Shown in pieces: positions 9,030-18,257 of a stretch of 64,000 bases of DNA (positions within the stretch are counted from its first letter, which is position 1; each line of letters opens with the position of its first letter). The translations under genes were made by a program, and so were the position numbers. Source of the DNA: Richelia sinica FACHB-800 (GTDB taxonomy: Bacteria > Cyanobacteriota > Cyanobacteriia > Cyanobacteriales > Nostocaceae). Under the pieces are notes generated by a model. It saw nothing but the letters and a program-made list of their open reading frames with translations, had not been told where the DNA came from and did not search any database. The stretch is from contig NZ_JACJTT010000004.1 of assembly GCF_014698825.1 (NCBI RefSeq), forward strand, positions 1-64,000, given 5' to 3'.

Positions 9030-11912
9030 CTAGGAAACTCCTTCTTCAACCACAACCTGTTGTAATTCGACAATTCCCCTAGATCCATCAATCCTGACTT
9101 GCTGACCGTCTTTGAGGAGAGAAGTTGCCCCGCGTACATCCATGACTGCGGGAATTCCGTATTCACGGGCAACGATCGCTCCATGGGAAAGTTTACCACC
9201 AGCTTCAGCAATTAAGCCTCCAGCCCTGACGAGAAGGGGTGCCCAGCCTGAATCTGTGTAAGGAACAACCAGGATTGTATCTTTGTTGATGGTGCCAAAG
9301 CCTTGTAAATTCTTTAACACCTTGACTCGCCCTTGCACTTGACCATGACTAGCGGGAATGCCTTGGAGGCAATTATCTTTCAGGTCAATCACCGGTGTGA
9401 TGGGATGGGGTGGATTGAAGCCGTAGACGAGGGGTGGTACTTGCTGAATTTGGCTATCTTGGAGATATTGCGATCGCCTGTTTTGAATTAATTGGCCGAT
9501 TTGATTTTGGAGTCGTGAGTCTGAATTATCAACCAACCGCCGAATTTCTGATAGTTCTAAAAAGAAGATATCTTCTGGTTGCTGTAATAGCCCCTGCTTG
9601 AGCCATATCTTTTCTAGACTGACAAATGTCCAACGTAGTTCCGCTAGCAGTCGAGAATATACTTCTGTGACTCTACCTTTCAAATCTACACGTCTTTGGA
9701 CAAAACCCTGCTGACGGTTTTGCCCATCTTCTATACTTGCTAATTCCTTATCTTGAACGAGTTGGGCAAATAATTGTTTGACCAGATCCGGTTGTTCTTT
9801 CCAGGTAGGAACAGCAATATCCGTAGCTACATCGCTTAAATAACCGTAATCTTCCAGTAATTCATCAAATTCTGCCAACACCTTTTTCCCATCTGGGAGT
9901 TTCGCTAACTGGGCAAAAACTTCTTCGGCTGGACATTCCTGTAAAATTTGTTTAGCATCAGCGGCCAGAATGCGTAGCGATCGCAAAGATGCCACCTCTG
10001 GAGTCACACTGTGATCAATTTGCTCATCCTTAATCCCTAAAATAGACTGGCGCAAAGCCGCACTGATAGGGGCTAAAATGCTGTAGTGGGTACTCAAATG
10101 CAGCAATTCGAGAATTAAATCTACTCTGCTTAATAGTTCTGATGGGCCTAATTCATCCAGCACGATATTGGATAGCTTCGTCAATCCAGGAATAAATTTT
10201 TGGCGATAATCTCGCTTAAATTCCTTCTCTAAACCCATTTCTCGCCCTAGTAGCTTGGCTAGTCCCGGTAAATTAGCCCAGGTAGAATCGAGAGGAGGCT
10301 TACTCATGTGGGCACCTCTGGTTAAAAAGTCCAGACTTTCTGGAGGTAAACCCATTCTGGTGAAAATTTCCCCAATGAAGGAAGCATTAAAGTAAGCTCT
10401 AGAGTAGTGTAAGGTAGCCGTAGCAGTAAAATCTAAATTGGTAGCGCGATCGCCCAAAACCAAAGTAAAAATTTCTCCCCACACACCACAAGTCAAAGGT
10501 CGATTAATTGACCAAGTTAAGGGGTGAATTACACCAGGAATCACCTCAGCCGCAATTTTCCTAGTCCAGATGGGTAAAAGAGTCGTAATCGTTCTGGTTT
10601 GTAAGACCCAGAGAGTTTGTCCGTCGTAACTCCATTCAATATCCTGGGGTACACCATGGTACCGCATTTCCAAGCGACGGGCTAAATATGCCACCTGCTT
10701 GATTAAGGCTTGGGGCACTTTGCCCGTGCCTTCAAACTGCACACAGGACAATTTATCATCACCCACCACCATGACCCGATATTGTTCTGGTGTGACTTTG
10801 CCAGAAACCACTTGTGTGGGGTTGCCAGACACCGCTTCAATTACTACTGCATCACCTTGCTGGGAAATAGGGTCGCGGCTGAAAGCAACGCCAGAATAGA
10901 CACTCTGGACTTGCTGTTGAATCAAGACCGCCATGGCCCCATCCTTAGCTTTGCGATCGCTGCGATATTTCACCGCCGCAGGATGATTATAGGAGGCTTG
11001 GACTTTAGCGATCGCTTCCTCTAACTTTTCTTTACTGGTGACATTTAAAACTGTTTTATAAAGTCCTGCCGCTGAAGCTTGTTCTGAGTCTTCCCCAATG
11101 GCTGAAGAACGGACTACTAAAGGAGATAATTCCGATGGTTGAAGTAAATCAATCAACTGTACTGGATCATAGTATGCAGGGAGAATCCAACCCTTAGGAA
11201 CTGGATAACCCCAACGCTTGATTTGTGATAATGTTGCCGCTTTTCCACCTGCAAATTCAGCGTCTAATTCTTCATCCAAGCTGATAATCGTCGATTCATT
11301 GCGGAGATACTGCATCACCTGCTGGGATTCTCCTTCCGCTTCCTGTACAGGTAGTTCCAGGTCATCAGGAATTTGTTTGTAAATCCAAAAAATTAACCCA
11401 GCTAAGAAAAAAGCTGCCAAAATTCTCGGTACATCTTCAGCATGAAGAATGGCAACAAATAGGGGAAACATCACCAAAACCCCATATTTGATTGTGTCTT
11501 TTGACCGAAAAATCAAAAAACTAATGCCAGCCACCAAGGAAACAAATCCTGTCACTAAGGGGTCATGTAACACAAAGCCCCACACCACATTTGTTGTACC
11601 TGCACCTCTACCCGCAGCATATCTACCCACTACCAAAGCAATTAGGGCTACTAACTCCCAAAAGGAACTAGTAGGAAAGAAAATCCGGGCTAAGGAAACA
11701 GCCGCTATCCCTTTCAGTGCTTCTGACACTACTGCCAGAATCCCTACAACTTTGCCTCCGTGATAAAAAGCGGCAGCAACACTGATATTGCCTGTACCAA
11801 CTTGTGCCAATCTTTTACCCTTAAGGGCGTAAGTAATCCAGCCAATTACTGGTATTGCCCCTAAGAGTGGGCAAAAAATTAAAATAACTAATAGACCCCA
11901 AAGCTCAAACAT
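9030..11912 (-). CDS. PlsY-like membrane domain fused to PEP-synthase-like ATP-grasp and phosphohistidine domains
   Basis: A 960-residue membrane-anchored fusion. Residues 1-165 are hydrophobic and resemble PlsY glycerol-3-phosphate acyltransferase (KGKRLAQVGTGN matches PlsY motif 2), but the third PlsY motif is altered (GRYAAGRGAGTTN in place of GHxxxxFLxFxGGKG). Residues 205-450 form a pyruvate phosphate dikinase/PEP synthase N-terminal ATP-grasp domain (GGKAATL, VVRSSAIGED, DIEWSYDGQTLWVLQTR). Residues 850-955 are a PEP-utilizer mobile domain with the phosphorylatable His910 (GGKLSHGAIVAREYGIPAV). The C-terminal substrate-binding barrel of true PEP synthase is absent, so it may phosphorylate something other than pyruvate; rifampin phosphotransferases share this pattern. 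Its stop faces the kinase gene upstream. The substrate is unknown. Confidence 0.82.
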   Translation of the reverse strand: MFELWGLLVILIFCPLLGAIPVIGWITYALKGKRLAQVGTGNISVAAAFYHGGKVVGILAVVSEALKGIAAVSLARIFFPTSSFWELVALIALVVGRYAAGRGAGTTNVVWGFVLHDPLVTGFVSLVAGISFLIFRSKDTIKYGVLVMFPLFVAILHAEDVPRILAAFFLAGLIFWIYKQIPDDLELPVQEAEGESQQVMQYLRNESTIISLDEELDAEFAGGKAATLSQIKRWGYPVPKGWILPAYYDPVQLIDLLQPSELSPLVVRSSAIGEDSEQASAAGLYKTVLNVTSKEKLEEAIAKVQASYNHPAAVKYRSDRKAKDGAMAVLIQQQVQSVYSGVAFSRDPISQQGDAVVIEAVSGNPTQVVSGKVTPEQYRVMVVGDDKLSCVQFEGTGKVPQALIKQVAYLARRLEMRYHGVPQDIEWSYDGQTLWVLQTRTITTLLPIWTRKIAAEVIPGVIHPLTWSINRPLTCGVWGEIFTLVLGDRATNLDFTATATLHYSRAYFNASFIGEIFTRMGLPPESLDFLTRGAHMSKPPLDSTWANLPGLAKLLGREMGLEKEFKRDYRQKFIPGLTKLSNIVLDELGPSELLSRVDLILELLHLSTHYSILAPISAALRQSILGIKDEQIDHSVTPEVASLRSLRILAADAKQILQECPAEEVFAQLAKLPDGKKVLAEFDELLEDYGYLSDVATDIAVPTWKEQPDLVKQLFAQLVQDKELASIEDGQNRQQGFVQRRVDLKGRVTEVYSRLLAELRWTFVSLEKIWLKQGLLQQPEDIFFLELSEIRRLVDNSDSRLQNQIGQLIQNRRSQYLQDSQIQQVPPLVYGFNPPHPITPVIDLKDNCLQGIPASHGQVQGRVKVLKNLQGFGTINKDTILVVPYTDSGWAPLLVRAGGLIAEAGGKLSHGAIVAREYGIPAVMDVRGATSLLKDGQQVRIDGSRGIVELQQVVVEEGVS

Positions 11913-12566
11913 TATTTATTGATTTCAGATGTTAGATTTATATACTGCCTGACTATTCCCAACACCAAGGGCGATTTACACCCCAGCTAGGACTAGAAAT
12001 AAACGCACAGATTGTAGCCTCAATCTCTCCAGATGAAAAGTAACACAACCACAGGAAAGCTATTCACTGTGCTTTCCTGCCTCAAAATCCATTTTGAAAC
12101 TACACACACTTTGTTTTTACAAGCATCTTGCCACTAAACAGGAGTAAAGTTGTACAAGCAACTACCATCTTCCAGGATAATCTGGAGAATGTATGACTGC
12201 CTGAAGTCGGAAATTATATAAAAGCAGGCAAGAATAAGGATTTTTATTAACGCTTGATGCTAATGCAGCAGAAGGCAGGAGGCAGCAGGTGAAACACAGT
12301 TACTGTTTCAGTTTTAGTTTTCAGTTTGCACCTCATTGATTTGCAATCTGCTGTCAATCAAATTTATTTCTTATTTAATTGTGTTAAATAGGTTTTCTGT
12401 CACGCTTTTATGACCAAGATGGATGTGTGACTTTTTGGTCTTCCCTGAGGAGAAATAATTGGTGAGTACAGGACACTGAACAAGTAAATAAATATATAGA
12501 CATTTAAATATATAAATATATAAATATTTATATCTTGCTAGTGCCCTGGGGGATAAAAAGTTTTAG
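11913..12566. other. Intergenic region, no gene seen
   Basis: About 650 bases with no credible open frame. It contains an AT-only stretch around 12488-12530 built from ATATAAAT-like units, and a purine-rich GGCAGGAGGCAGCAGG stretch near 12274. It probably holds the promoter of the minus-strand 960-residue fusion gene near 11913-12050. Confidence 0.6.
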
Positions 12567-12707
12567 TTAGTTAAGTGCATAGGCAGCTTGTAGCGCCCAC
12601 AGGATCAGTGCAGCGATTGATCCCAAAAGCAACACAGTGGATACAGTGACGACTTTTGGGGAGTCTGCACCTTCAAATTTCATAATTCCTCGATTTAAAT
12701 CGGACAT
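12567..12707 (-). CDS. Small single-pass membrane protein, 46 residues
   Basis: The minus strand reads MSDLNRGIMKFEGADSPKVV followed by one strongly hydrophobic helix (about residues 21-44) and ends ALN. A very good Shine-Dalgarno (AAAGGAGG, forward 12718-12725) lies about 11 bases before the ATG, which argues for a real gene. Its form, a short polar N-terminus plus one membrane helix, is like small thylakoid subunits of photosystems, cytochrome b6f or NDH-1, but I do not recognise it as a named subunit. It stands alone, with AT-rich flanks on both sides. Confidence 0.72.
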   Translation of the reverse strand: MSDLNRGIMKFEGADSPKVVTVSTVLLLGSIAALILWALQAAYALN

Positions 12708-13151
12708 AGCTTTGTAAGCCTCCTTTGTTACAGTGCTAATCTGTCCGTTTTGATTTTAGTCTTTCTCTATGGCAATAATGCAAAATTTACATGATTATTT
12801 TCTGGATCAAAAAAAGTCTTGATTGATTTAAGGTGTATATGATTTTGTCAAGTATTTGCAAAAAATAGTTACATAGCTCATTGCCAGAAAATTTAGTAAA
12901 AAGTTGGGGCGGGTTCACCAATATTCTCGTTCTTGTATGGTGATCCAAATAAACGGGCCCCTACTCACCTTTCCTGGTCAAACCTGCTGTTGGGATGTAG
13001 TCCAAGGATATTTTGCTCTCACCTCGCAATTCCTCGAAGGGTATAGTGGGAGCCTCCTGGCGGAAATAGGTGATATTATATGGCAACCTCATCTGTTTAC
13101 TTATACAATTTGAGACAAGACTGATTTTTCTCCCAATTAGTCTTATTTTTA
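12708..13151. other. Intergenic region with a hairpin near its right end
   Basis: No credible gene is seen. The left part holds the ribosome-binding site and promoter of the 46-residue gene. At about 13115-13143 the segments AAGACT and AGTCTT can pair around an 18-base loop and are followed by a T-rich run, just before the GTG of the next gene. This could be a weak terminator or a leader hairpin. Confidence 0.45.
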
Positions 13152-14105
13152 GTGAGCAGGTTACAAATTCGGGGTAGAACAACTATCTCTCAATGGCAAA
13201 TGGTAGATCGGATTAACGATATTGCTTGGCAAGCTCATCAAGGCAGTGTAGCTGCTATTATTCAGTTATTGAACGAAAAGCTGGCTGATTCTGGGGTAAG
13301 AACAAGAGCCATTTTCGCTGATGGTATACTACAACTTTTGTGTGAAGCTGCTACGGCGGAACAACTTGAACAGTCTACATTAGTAGAACAAATTCAGCAG
13401 ATTCTCAACTCTATTGCACCGAGAAATATTCGGCGGGTGAATATTAACAGTAGAATTGTCAGAGAACAGCAGTTACTATGGCTTGATGAAATTAATCGCG
13501 ATCGCGAAAATCAATTACTGTGGTCACAGGAAATAATTCTAAGTAAAGGTAATATTATATACCAAGTTACTCAATATTTTACTGAAGCTTCTATTGAATC
13601 AGCTAAACCGATTTTACCAAAGACCAAATTTTTACTAAATAACAAAGATTATTACAAAAATCCAGTTCAACAGTGGTTATTAGTTTGTGCGGGCTTGTTA
13701 TCACTGATTTTATTTGCCTGGGTAGTTGATTCATTGTTTGGTAATACTTTGAAAAGTTTTATCCCTGTGAATATTTCCTCCACCGAGGAAGAGAGTGAGC
13801 AAACAACTACACAAGTTGCCAACAATTCAGTCAAGACCAATGCTGTGAAGTCAGGAGAAGCAGCAACTGATGATTATTTTGCCGCTGCTGTGAGACTAGC
13901 TAATCAGGCTTCTGATGCCGGTAAGACTGCCATCAACCCTGCACAGTGGCTAGAAATAGCTGCAAGGTGGCAAAGAGCTTCTGATTTAATGGGTAAAGTT
14001 CCACCCAGCCATAGCCGTTATCAAGAAGCTCTAATTAGAACTAAATTATACAAGGAATATAGCGAAACTGCTCAAAAAGAAGCAGAAAAGCGCAAGTCTT
14101 TGTAG
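13152..14105 (+). CDS. Cyanobacterial hypothetical membrane-anchored protein
   Basis: A 317-residue protein opening with GTG (alternatively Met17 at 13200). Residues 1-150 are soluble and rich in Gln/Leu/Glu, the region around 172-192 (WLLVCAGLLSLILFAWVV) is a single membrane helix, and the C-terminal 110 residues are soluble with a stretch about 225-310 (LANQASDAGKTAINPAQWLEIAARW) that looks helical and repeat-like. I do not recognise a catalytic motif. It ends 16 bases before the convergent rhodanese-like gene. The topology suggests an N-terminal cytoplasmic domain and a C-terminal domain across the membrane, or the reverse. Confidence 0.7.
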   Translation: MSRLQIRGRTTISQWQMVDRINDIAWQAHQGSVAAIIQLLNEKLADSGVRTRAIFADGILQLLCEAATAEQLEQSTLVEQIQQILNSIAPRNIRRVNINSRIVREQQLLWLDEINRDRENQLLWSQEIILSKGNIIYQVTQYFTEASIESAKPILPKTKFLLNNKDYYKNPVQQWLLVCAGLLSLILFAWVVDSLFGNTLKSFIPVNISSTEEESEQTTTQVANNSVKTNAVKSGEAATDDYFAAAVRLANQASDAGKTAINPAQWLEIAARWQRASDLMGKVPPSHSRYQEALIRTKLYKEYSETAQKEAEKRKSL

Positions 14106-14121
14106 ACTTGGCAATTTCTGG

Positions 14122-14577
14122 TCATACGTCTTTTTGCTGGGTTTCTACGTGGGTTTTTAACCTATCAACCACATTGTAATCATCGGCACCGGGAGGAGTT
14201 CTGGATTCAATGATTCCCTCTGTGGGTCCGCCAATAGCCTTCCACGCAGCTAAACCGCCCTTAAGTTGAGAAACATGATAAAACCCTGCGGAACGCAAAA
14301 TTTGCGCCGATGAGGCACTTTCTTGGTCATTAGTACCGTAAACGTAAATATCGCGGCTTTTTTCTAAGGTGGGTACGGCCCGTTCTACCAATTCCTCTAT
14401 CGGCATGGACATAGCACCTAGTATATGTCCCTCATTATAAATAGAGCGATCGCGCACATCGAGGATTGTAAAGGCTGGTTCTCCCCATTCCAGACGAGAT
14501 TTAACTACATGGACATCAGACTCTGCGGTGACAGGTGGTTGTGGTGGAATTATCCCACCTACTAGATTGTTATCCAT
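14122..14577 (-). CDS. Rhodanese-like domain protein without the catalytic cysteine
   Basis: A 151-residue single rhodanese fold: FTILDVRDRSIYNEGHILGA (about 36-55), then IYVYGTNDQESASSAQILRSAGF and LKGGLAAWKAIGGP. In sulfurtransferases the loop after the central strand reads V-x-C-x-x-G; here the position holds Gly (VYGTNDQES), so persulfide chemistry is not expected. Such inactive rhodaneses usually act as binding or regulatory modules. It is convergent with the membrane protein on its 3' side and divergent from the response regulator at 14873. Confidence 0.85.
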   Translation of the reverse strand: MDNNLVGGIIPPQPPVTAESDVHVVKSRLEWGEPAFTILDVRDRSIYNEGHILGAMSMPIEELVERAVPTLEKSRDIYVYGTNDQESASSAQILRSAGFYHVSQLKGGLAAWKAIGGPTEGIIESRTPPGADDYNVVDRLKTHVETQQKDV

Positions 14578-14872
14578 AATTTTTTTGAGGTAATTACGGT
14601 AACAGTAATCTAATTGAATATATTGTGTAATTTATCTTTCTGGGGAATGAATCCCGTCATATTCATGCTTTGGATATACAGCAGCAAACTTAAAGCTAGC
14701 ACAGCACATAACCTAGCCAAATTACACTCTAAAAAAATCTATCTACAAACTGATTAATTTTATAGATTTTATTCACAGAATAATCATATTTTCGTCTTTA
14801 AATATTTCTTGAGTGATAGATACATCTATTCATTTAGATACTGTTTGTAAAGTTTAAAAAATACATGAAGCT

Positions 14873-15586
14873 ATGGATGTAATGAATAATAATCATAAAA
14901 TTTTGGTTGTCGATGATGATTACAGTATTTGTAATCTGATTTGTCGGTTTTTAGGTCGAAAATATCAAGTGGAATCAGCACTAGATGGAAAAACAGCCAT
15001 CAACTTATTTGCTGAATTAAATCCTGCCTTAGTCATTTTAGATTGGAATTTACCTGATGCCAGTGGTTATCAAATTTGTCAAGACATGCAAAGCCGAACT
15101 AATGTGTTAGTGATGATTCTCACTAGCCGCAATGATGAAGCAGATAAAATTAAAATTCTAGCAGCAGGTGCAGATGACTTCATGACCAAGCCTTTTAGTC
15201 TTGCCGAAGTGGAAGTCAGAGTAGAAGCTTTACTAAGACGTATCCGCTATTTACACCCTCATCAATCTCATCGATTGGTATTTAAACAATTAGCAATTAA
15301 TCCAGAAGGTAGGGAAGTAACGGTTAATGATATACCTATAGCCCTAACAGCATTAGAATTTAATATTTTACATTTTTTAGCTAGCCATCCTGGTCAAGCT
15401 TGGAGTCGTACCCAACTTATTCAAAAAATTTGGGGTTGTGAATATGTAGGAGATGGCAGAGTTGTAGATGTACATATAGGACAACTACGTAAAAAAATGG
15501 AAATCGACCCCAGTTTACCGAAATTAATTAAGACTGTGCGGGGATATGGCTATAAGTTCGATCCACCGGGAAATAACAAAATATAA
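14873..15586 (+). CDS. OmpR/PhoB-family two-component response regulator
   Basis: A 237-residue DNA-binding response regulator. Receiver about 8-120: acidic pair ILVVDDD, phosphoacceptor Asp in LVILDWNLPDASG, Thr/Ser in ILTSR and conserved Lys in FMTKPF. Winged-helix effector about 140-232, ending TVRGYGYKFDPP, the classical OmpR C-terminal signature. Translation may start at the first ATG or at Met4 (14882). No kinase is adjacent, so its partner is not shown here; the hybrid kinases elsewhere in the window are candidates only by proximity. Confidence 0.92.
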   Translation: MDVMNNNHKILVVDDDYSICNLICRFLGRKYQVESALDGKTAINLFAELNPALVILDWNLPDASGYQICQDMQSRTNVLVMILTSRNDEADKIKILAAGADDFMTKPFSLAEVEVRVEALLRRIRYLHPHQSHRLVFKQLAINPEGREVTVNDIPIALTALEFNILHFLASHPGQAWSRTQLIQKIWGCEYVGDGRVVDVHIGQLRKKMEIDPSLPKLIKTVRGYGYKFDPPGNNKI

Positions 15587-15626
15587 TGGCAATATTTTTG
15601 ATGGGAAATTAATGGTAATCGCCATT

Positions 15627-16307
15627 TTAAGCCACTTGTTCCGGTTCAGTCTCTAACTTTTGTCCAATTTTCGGTTCTGTACCTGCTAACAGTCGTTCAA
15701 TATTACCGCGATGGCGGATAATTACATACAAACCACCAGCCAAACTAAAGAGAATATAGGGTAAAGGCTGTTGAAAAATTACCATGAAAATGGTAACAAA
15801 CACAGCACCAGAAATTGAACTCAAAGAGACTATTTTGGAAATGGCGACTACAACTGCAAATACACCTAAAGTTGCTAAACCGACCTGCCAATTCATGGCT
15901 AACAAAATTCCCAAACTAGTAGCTACCGATTTACCACCAGTAAAACCCAAAAAAATCGATTTACTATGTCCTAAAATTGCAGATAAGCCGGATAAAGTGA
16001 CTAACCAAGGTTGCCAAATTATCACGTCTACTGTTGGTGGTAGTAAGCCTTGATTGGGTGCAAATTTGAATAAGACGTAAACTAGAATAATTGCGAAAAC
16101 GCCCTTTAAGCAATCAACTAATAAGACAAATCCCCCCGGTACTTTACCCAAGGTTCTCAGAACATTAGTTGCTCCCGTTGAACCAGACCCGACTTCCCGA
16201 ATATCAATTCCCTTTAACACCTTACCAGCAATATATCCTGTCGGAAAGGAACCCAACAGGTAAGATAATATAACAACTACCCCACACAAACTTAACCAAA
16301 TAGCCAT
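15627..16307 (-). CDS. plsY: Glycerol-3-phosphate acyltransferase PlsY
   Basis: Integral membrane acyl-phosphate:glycerol-3-phosphate acyltransferase, the first committed step of phosphatidic acid synthesis. The 226 residues carry the three PlsY motifs: GSFPTGYIAGK (about 19-29), GSGSTGATNVLRTLGK (about 41-56) and GHSKSIFLGFTGGKSVAT (about 113-130), with about six membrane segments. This is the canonical enzyme, in contrast to the PlsY-like domain fused to PEP-synthase domains at 9030-11912, whose third motif is altered. It is convergent with the OmpR regulator, 40 bases away. Confidence 0.95.
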   Translation of the reverse strand: MAIWLSLCGVVVILSYLLGSFPTGYIAGKVLKGIDIREVGSGSTGATNVLRTLGKVPGGFVLLVDCLKGVFAIILVYVLFKFAPNQGLLPPTVDVIIWQPWLVTLSGLSAILGHSKSIFLGFTGGKSVATSLGILLAMNWQVGLATLGVFAVVVAISKIVSLSSISGAVFVTIFMVIFQQPLPYILFSLAGGLYVIIRHRGNIERLLAGTEPKIGQKLETEPEQVA

Positions 16308-16489
16308 AGTTAATCATTAAAAAGTAAAAATTAACAGTTAAAAAATTAAGTAGAAGGAGTTAGAAGTTAGCACCGTTGAGTAATTAATCTCTGAGCGAAT
16401 TTGCACTGAGGCTAAAAGCCGCCATTAAAGTATTTTGTCTTTACCATCAATCAGCTATACTTCTAAACTCCTGTAACTCCTGAAGCTAA

Positions 16490-17740
16490 TTAAAAATCAT
16501 CATCAAAGTCTCTATCTCGCATAACTTTCGGGTCAGGAGCAAAAGCTAGCCACAGGGGGAATTGTAATAATCCTAAGCTAATTTGTTCCTCAGAATCATC
16601 AATGATAATGAGAGGTAATTGATTAGCTTTGACCAATCTGTCAGCCTTCTGTGCTAAAGCCGTAGGTGCTTCAAATAATGTTACCCCACGGTCAGGGCCA
16701 AATTCTGGGCGGCCTATGCCTAAACAATCTTGTAAACCGCGTCGCCATTCCCCTAAACGCTCTGGTGTGTTGGCTAAGATGAGGGTACGGACGCGATCGC
16801 CATATAGTTTGTGTAAAATCGAAATTGCCGCGGAAGCCACCAAAATATTTTGTAAGCGGCTACCCATTGTCCGTAAAGCACCCCGTCCTCCCAAATTAAA
16901 AAACCAATTTGATACTCGTTCAGCGTGAATTGGTTCAAAGGTACGGCGTAATTGCCAAGCTGGGCCATAATAATCAGGCTGGTTGCGAAACTGGTCAATT
17001 AAACGGCGGACTTGTTTATTAGTGTCTTGAAATTGCTGTTGAGCAAATTGAGGTGTACTTTGTTGTGGTTCGGCGGGTTTAGCTTCCTTAGCTACTGGTT
17101 TTTCCCTTTCCTTCACCACTGGTGGTACCAGCTGTAATTGCTCTGCCGCAGAGGCTAAATCTTGTAAACTACCTGTGAGATAGTCTTTAAAACCCTGTAC
17201 CCGAATTGCCAAATCTTGAGATGTGCCAGCGAAAGTAGTCCGCATTTCATTGCGAATTCGTTCTTGACGACGTTCTAGCTGTTCAACGGAAATTTGCAGT
17301 GCTTGTTTACGTTGTTCTAGTTGTTCCAAAGACTCCTGCACAATTTTACTAAGTGCAGTTTGAGTTTCACTTACCTGGGACTGAAGAGTTTGATATGTGG
17401 CTTGAAGCTGGTCAATTTCTGCCTTCAGTTGGGCTTCAGTTTGTTGTAGTTCCGTCAATCTCGATTCTGCTTCTGACTGTAAGAGGATATTTGACTCCAC
17501 CACCACAGTTTCTACTGCTAATTCTGCCACAACATCTTCTGCGGAAATTTCTGCTTCAACACTAGTTTGTACAACTGTAGCTACTTCTACTTGGGGTTCA
17601 TCTGCCAAAATTGGTGCTTCTGTTTCCAGCATTAACTCAGAAGCAGGCTTTTCTGCTGGTTCTGCTGTCGGTTCTTGTTCTTCGGTTTGCTCTAACCACT
17701 CATCAAATGATGCTGGAGTTTGAGGTTCCTCTGGATTCAT
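16490..17740 (-). CDS. DUF3086-family cyanobacterial protein
   Basis: A 416-residue soluble protein. Residues 1-75 are acidic and low complexity (many Glu/Ala/Pro), about 85-210 form a coiled coil (LTELQQTEAQLKAEIDQLQ and following), and the C-terminal 170 residues (from NQPDYYGPAWQLRRTFEPIH) match, as I recall it, the DUF3086 domain conserved across cyanobacteria. Function is unknown. It is first attested here in a run of minus-strand genes with DUF3119 (72 bases upstream) and an MlaE-like permease; the shared order suggests an operon linked to envelope lipid transport, which is inference. Confidence 0.85.
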   Translation of the reverse strand: MNPEEPQTPASFDEWLEQTEEQEPTAEPAEKPASELMLETEAPILADEPQVEVATVVQTSVEAEISAEDVVAELAVETVVVESNILLQSEAESRLTELQQTEAQLKAEIDQLQATYQTLQSQVSETQTALSKIVQESLEQLEQRKQALQISVEQLERRQERIRNEMRTTFAGTSQDLAIRVQGFKDYLTGSLQDLASAAEQLQLVPPVVKEREKPVAKEAKPAEPQQSTPQFAQQQFQDTNKQVRRLIDQFRNQPDYYGPAWQLRRTFEPIHAERVSNWFFNLGGRGALRTMGSRLQNILVASAAISILHKLYGDRVRTLILANTPERLGEWRRGLQDCLGIGRPEFGPDRGVTLFEAPTALAQKADRLVKANQLPLIIIDDSEEQISLGLLQFPLWLAFAPDPKVMRDRDFDDDF

Positions 17741-17812
17741 AAAATAATACTAAATTCCTAATGACACAAATAAATGGTGGAAATAGAACTGCCTATCACC
17801 TATAACCTATTC

Positions 17813-18199
17813 TTAAATTCGTGGACAACGCTGTTCTAAACAAGATTTTAAGGTTTTAGGGTCAAATAAAATTGGTAAAAAGTGAATGCTGTTAATTTCC
17901 TTAAAGTAAAACAGGATTGGCACTTTATCCCAAAATATACGCCAGTTTTGCCACTCTTGGTAGGGAAACCGCCGAATTAGCTTGTCTCCTCGGTACAAAT
18001 CAAAAGCTGTATCGGTAAACAAAAATCGCAGGCTAACTGCTTGCAACATTAAAAATAATCCCAGTATTCCCAACAATCCTCCTAACCAAGGTTGTACCAG
18101 TAGTAAGGGAATAGCTGCTACTACTAAGAACACAGGAATATTGTAACTTGGCTTGAGTTCCACTGTAGTTGTGGAATTAGGTACAACTGAACTGTTCAT
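17813..18199 (-). CDS. DUF3119-family small membrane protein
   Basis: A 128-residue protein with two closely spaced membrane segments (about 22-60, IPVFLVVAAIPLLLVQPWLG and GILGLFLMLQAVSL) followed by a soluble part with several aromatic and basic residues (RRFPYQEWQNWRIFWDKVPI). It fits the DUF3119 family of cyanobacteria and chloroplasts. Biochemical role unknown. It sits 58 bases downstream of the MlaE-like gene and 72 bases upstream of the DUF3086 gene on the same strand, so the three are likely co-transcribed. Confidence 0.85.
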   Translation of the reverse strand: MNSSVVPNSTTTVELKPSYNIPVFLVVAAIPLLLVQPWLGGLLGILGLFLMLQAVSLRFLFTDTAFDLYRGDKLIRRFPYQEWQNWRIFWDKVPILFYFKEINSIHFLPILFDPKTLKSCLEQRCPRI

Positions 18200-18257
18200 G
18201 ATTGCAACTCCTCCCTTGATACATCAACAATCATTTTTATTCTAAAAGGTGAAGTGT

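Noticed and set aside
15590-15625. Terminator between the OmpR regulator and plsY
   Set aside because: AATGGC and GCCATT can pair, but the loop is over 25 bases and no solid T-run follows.
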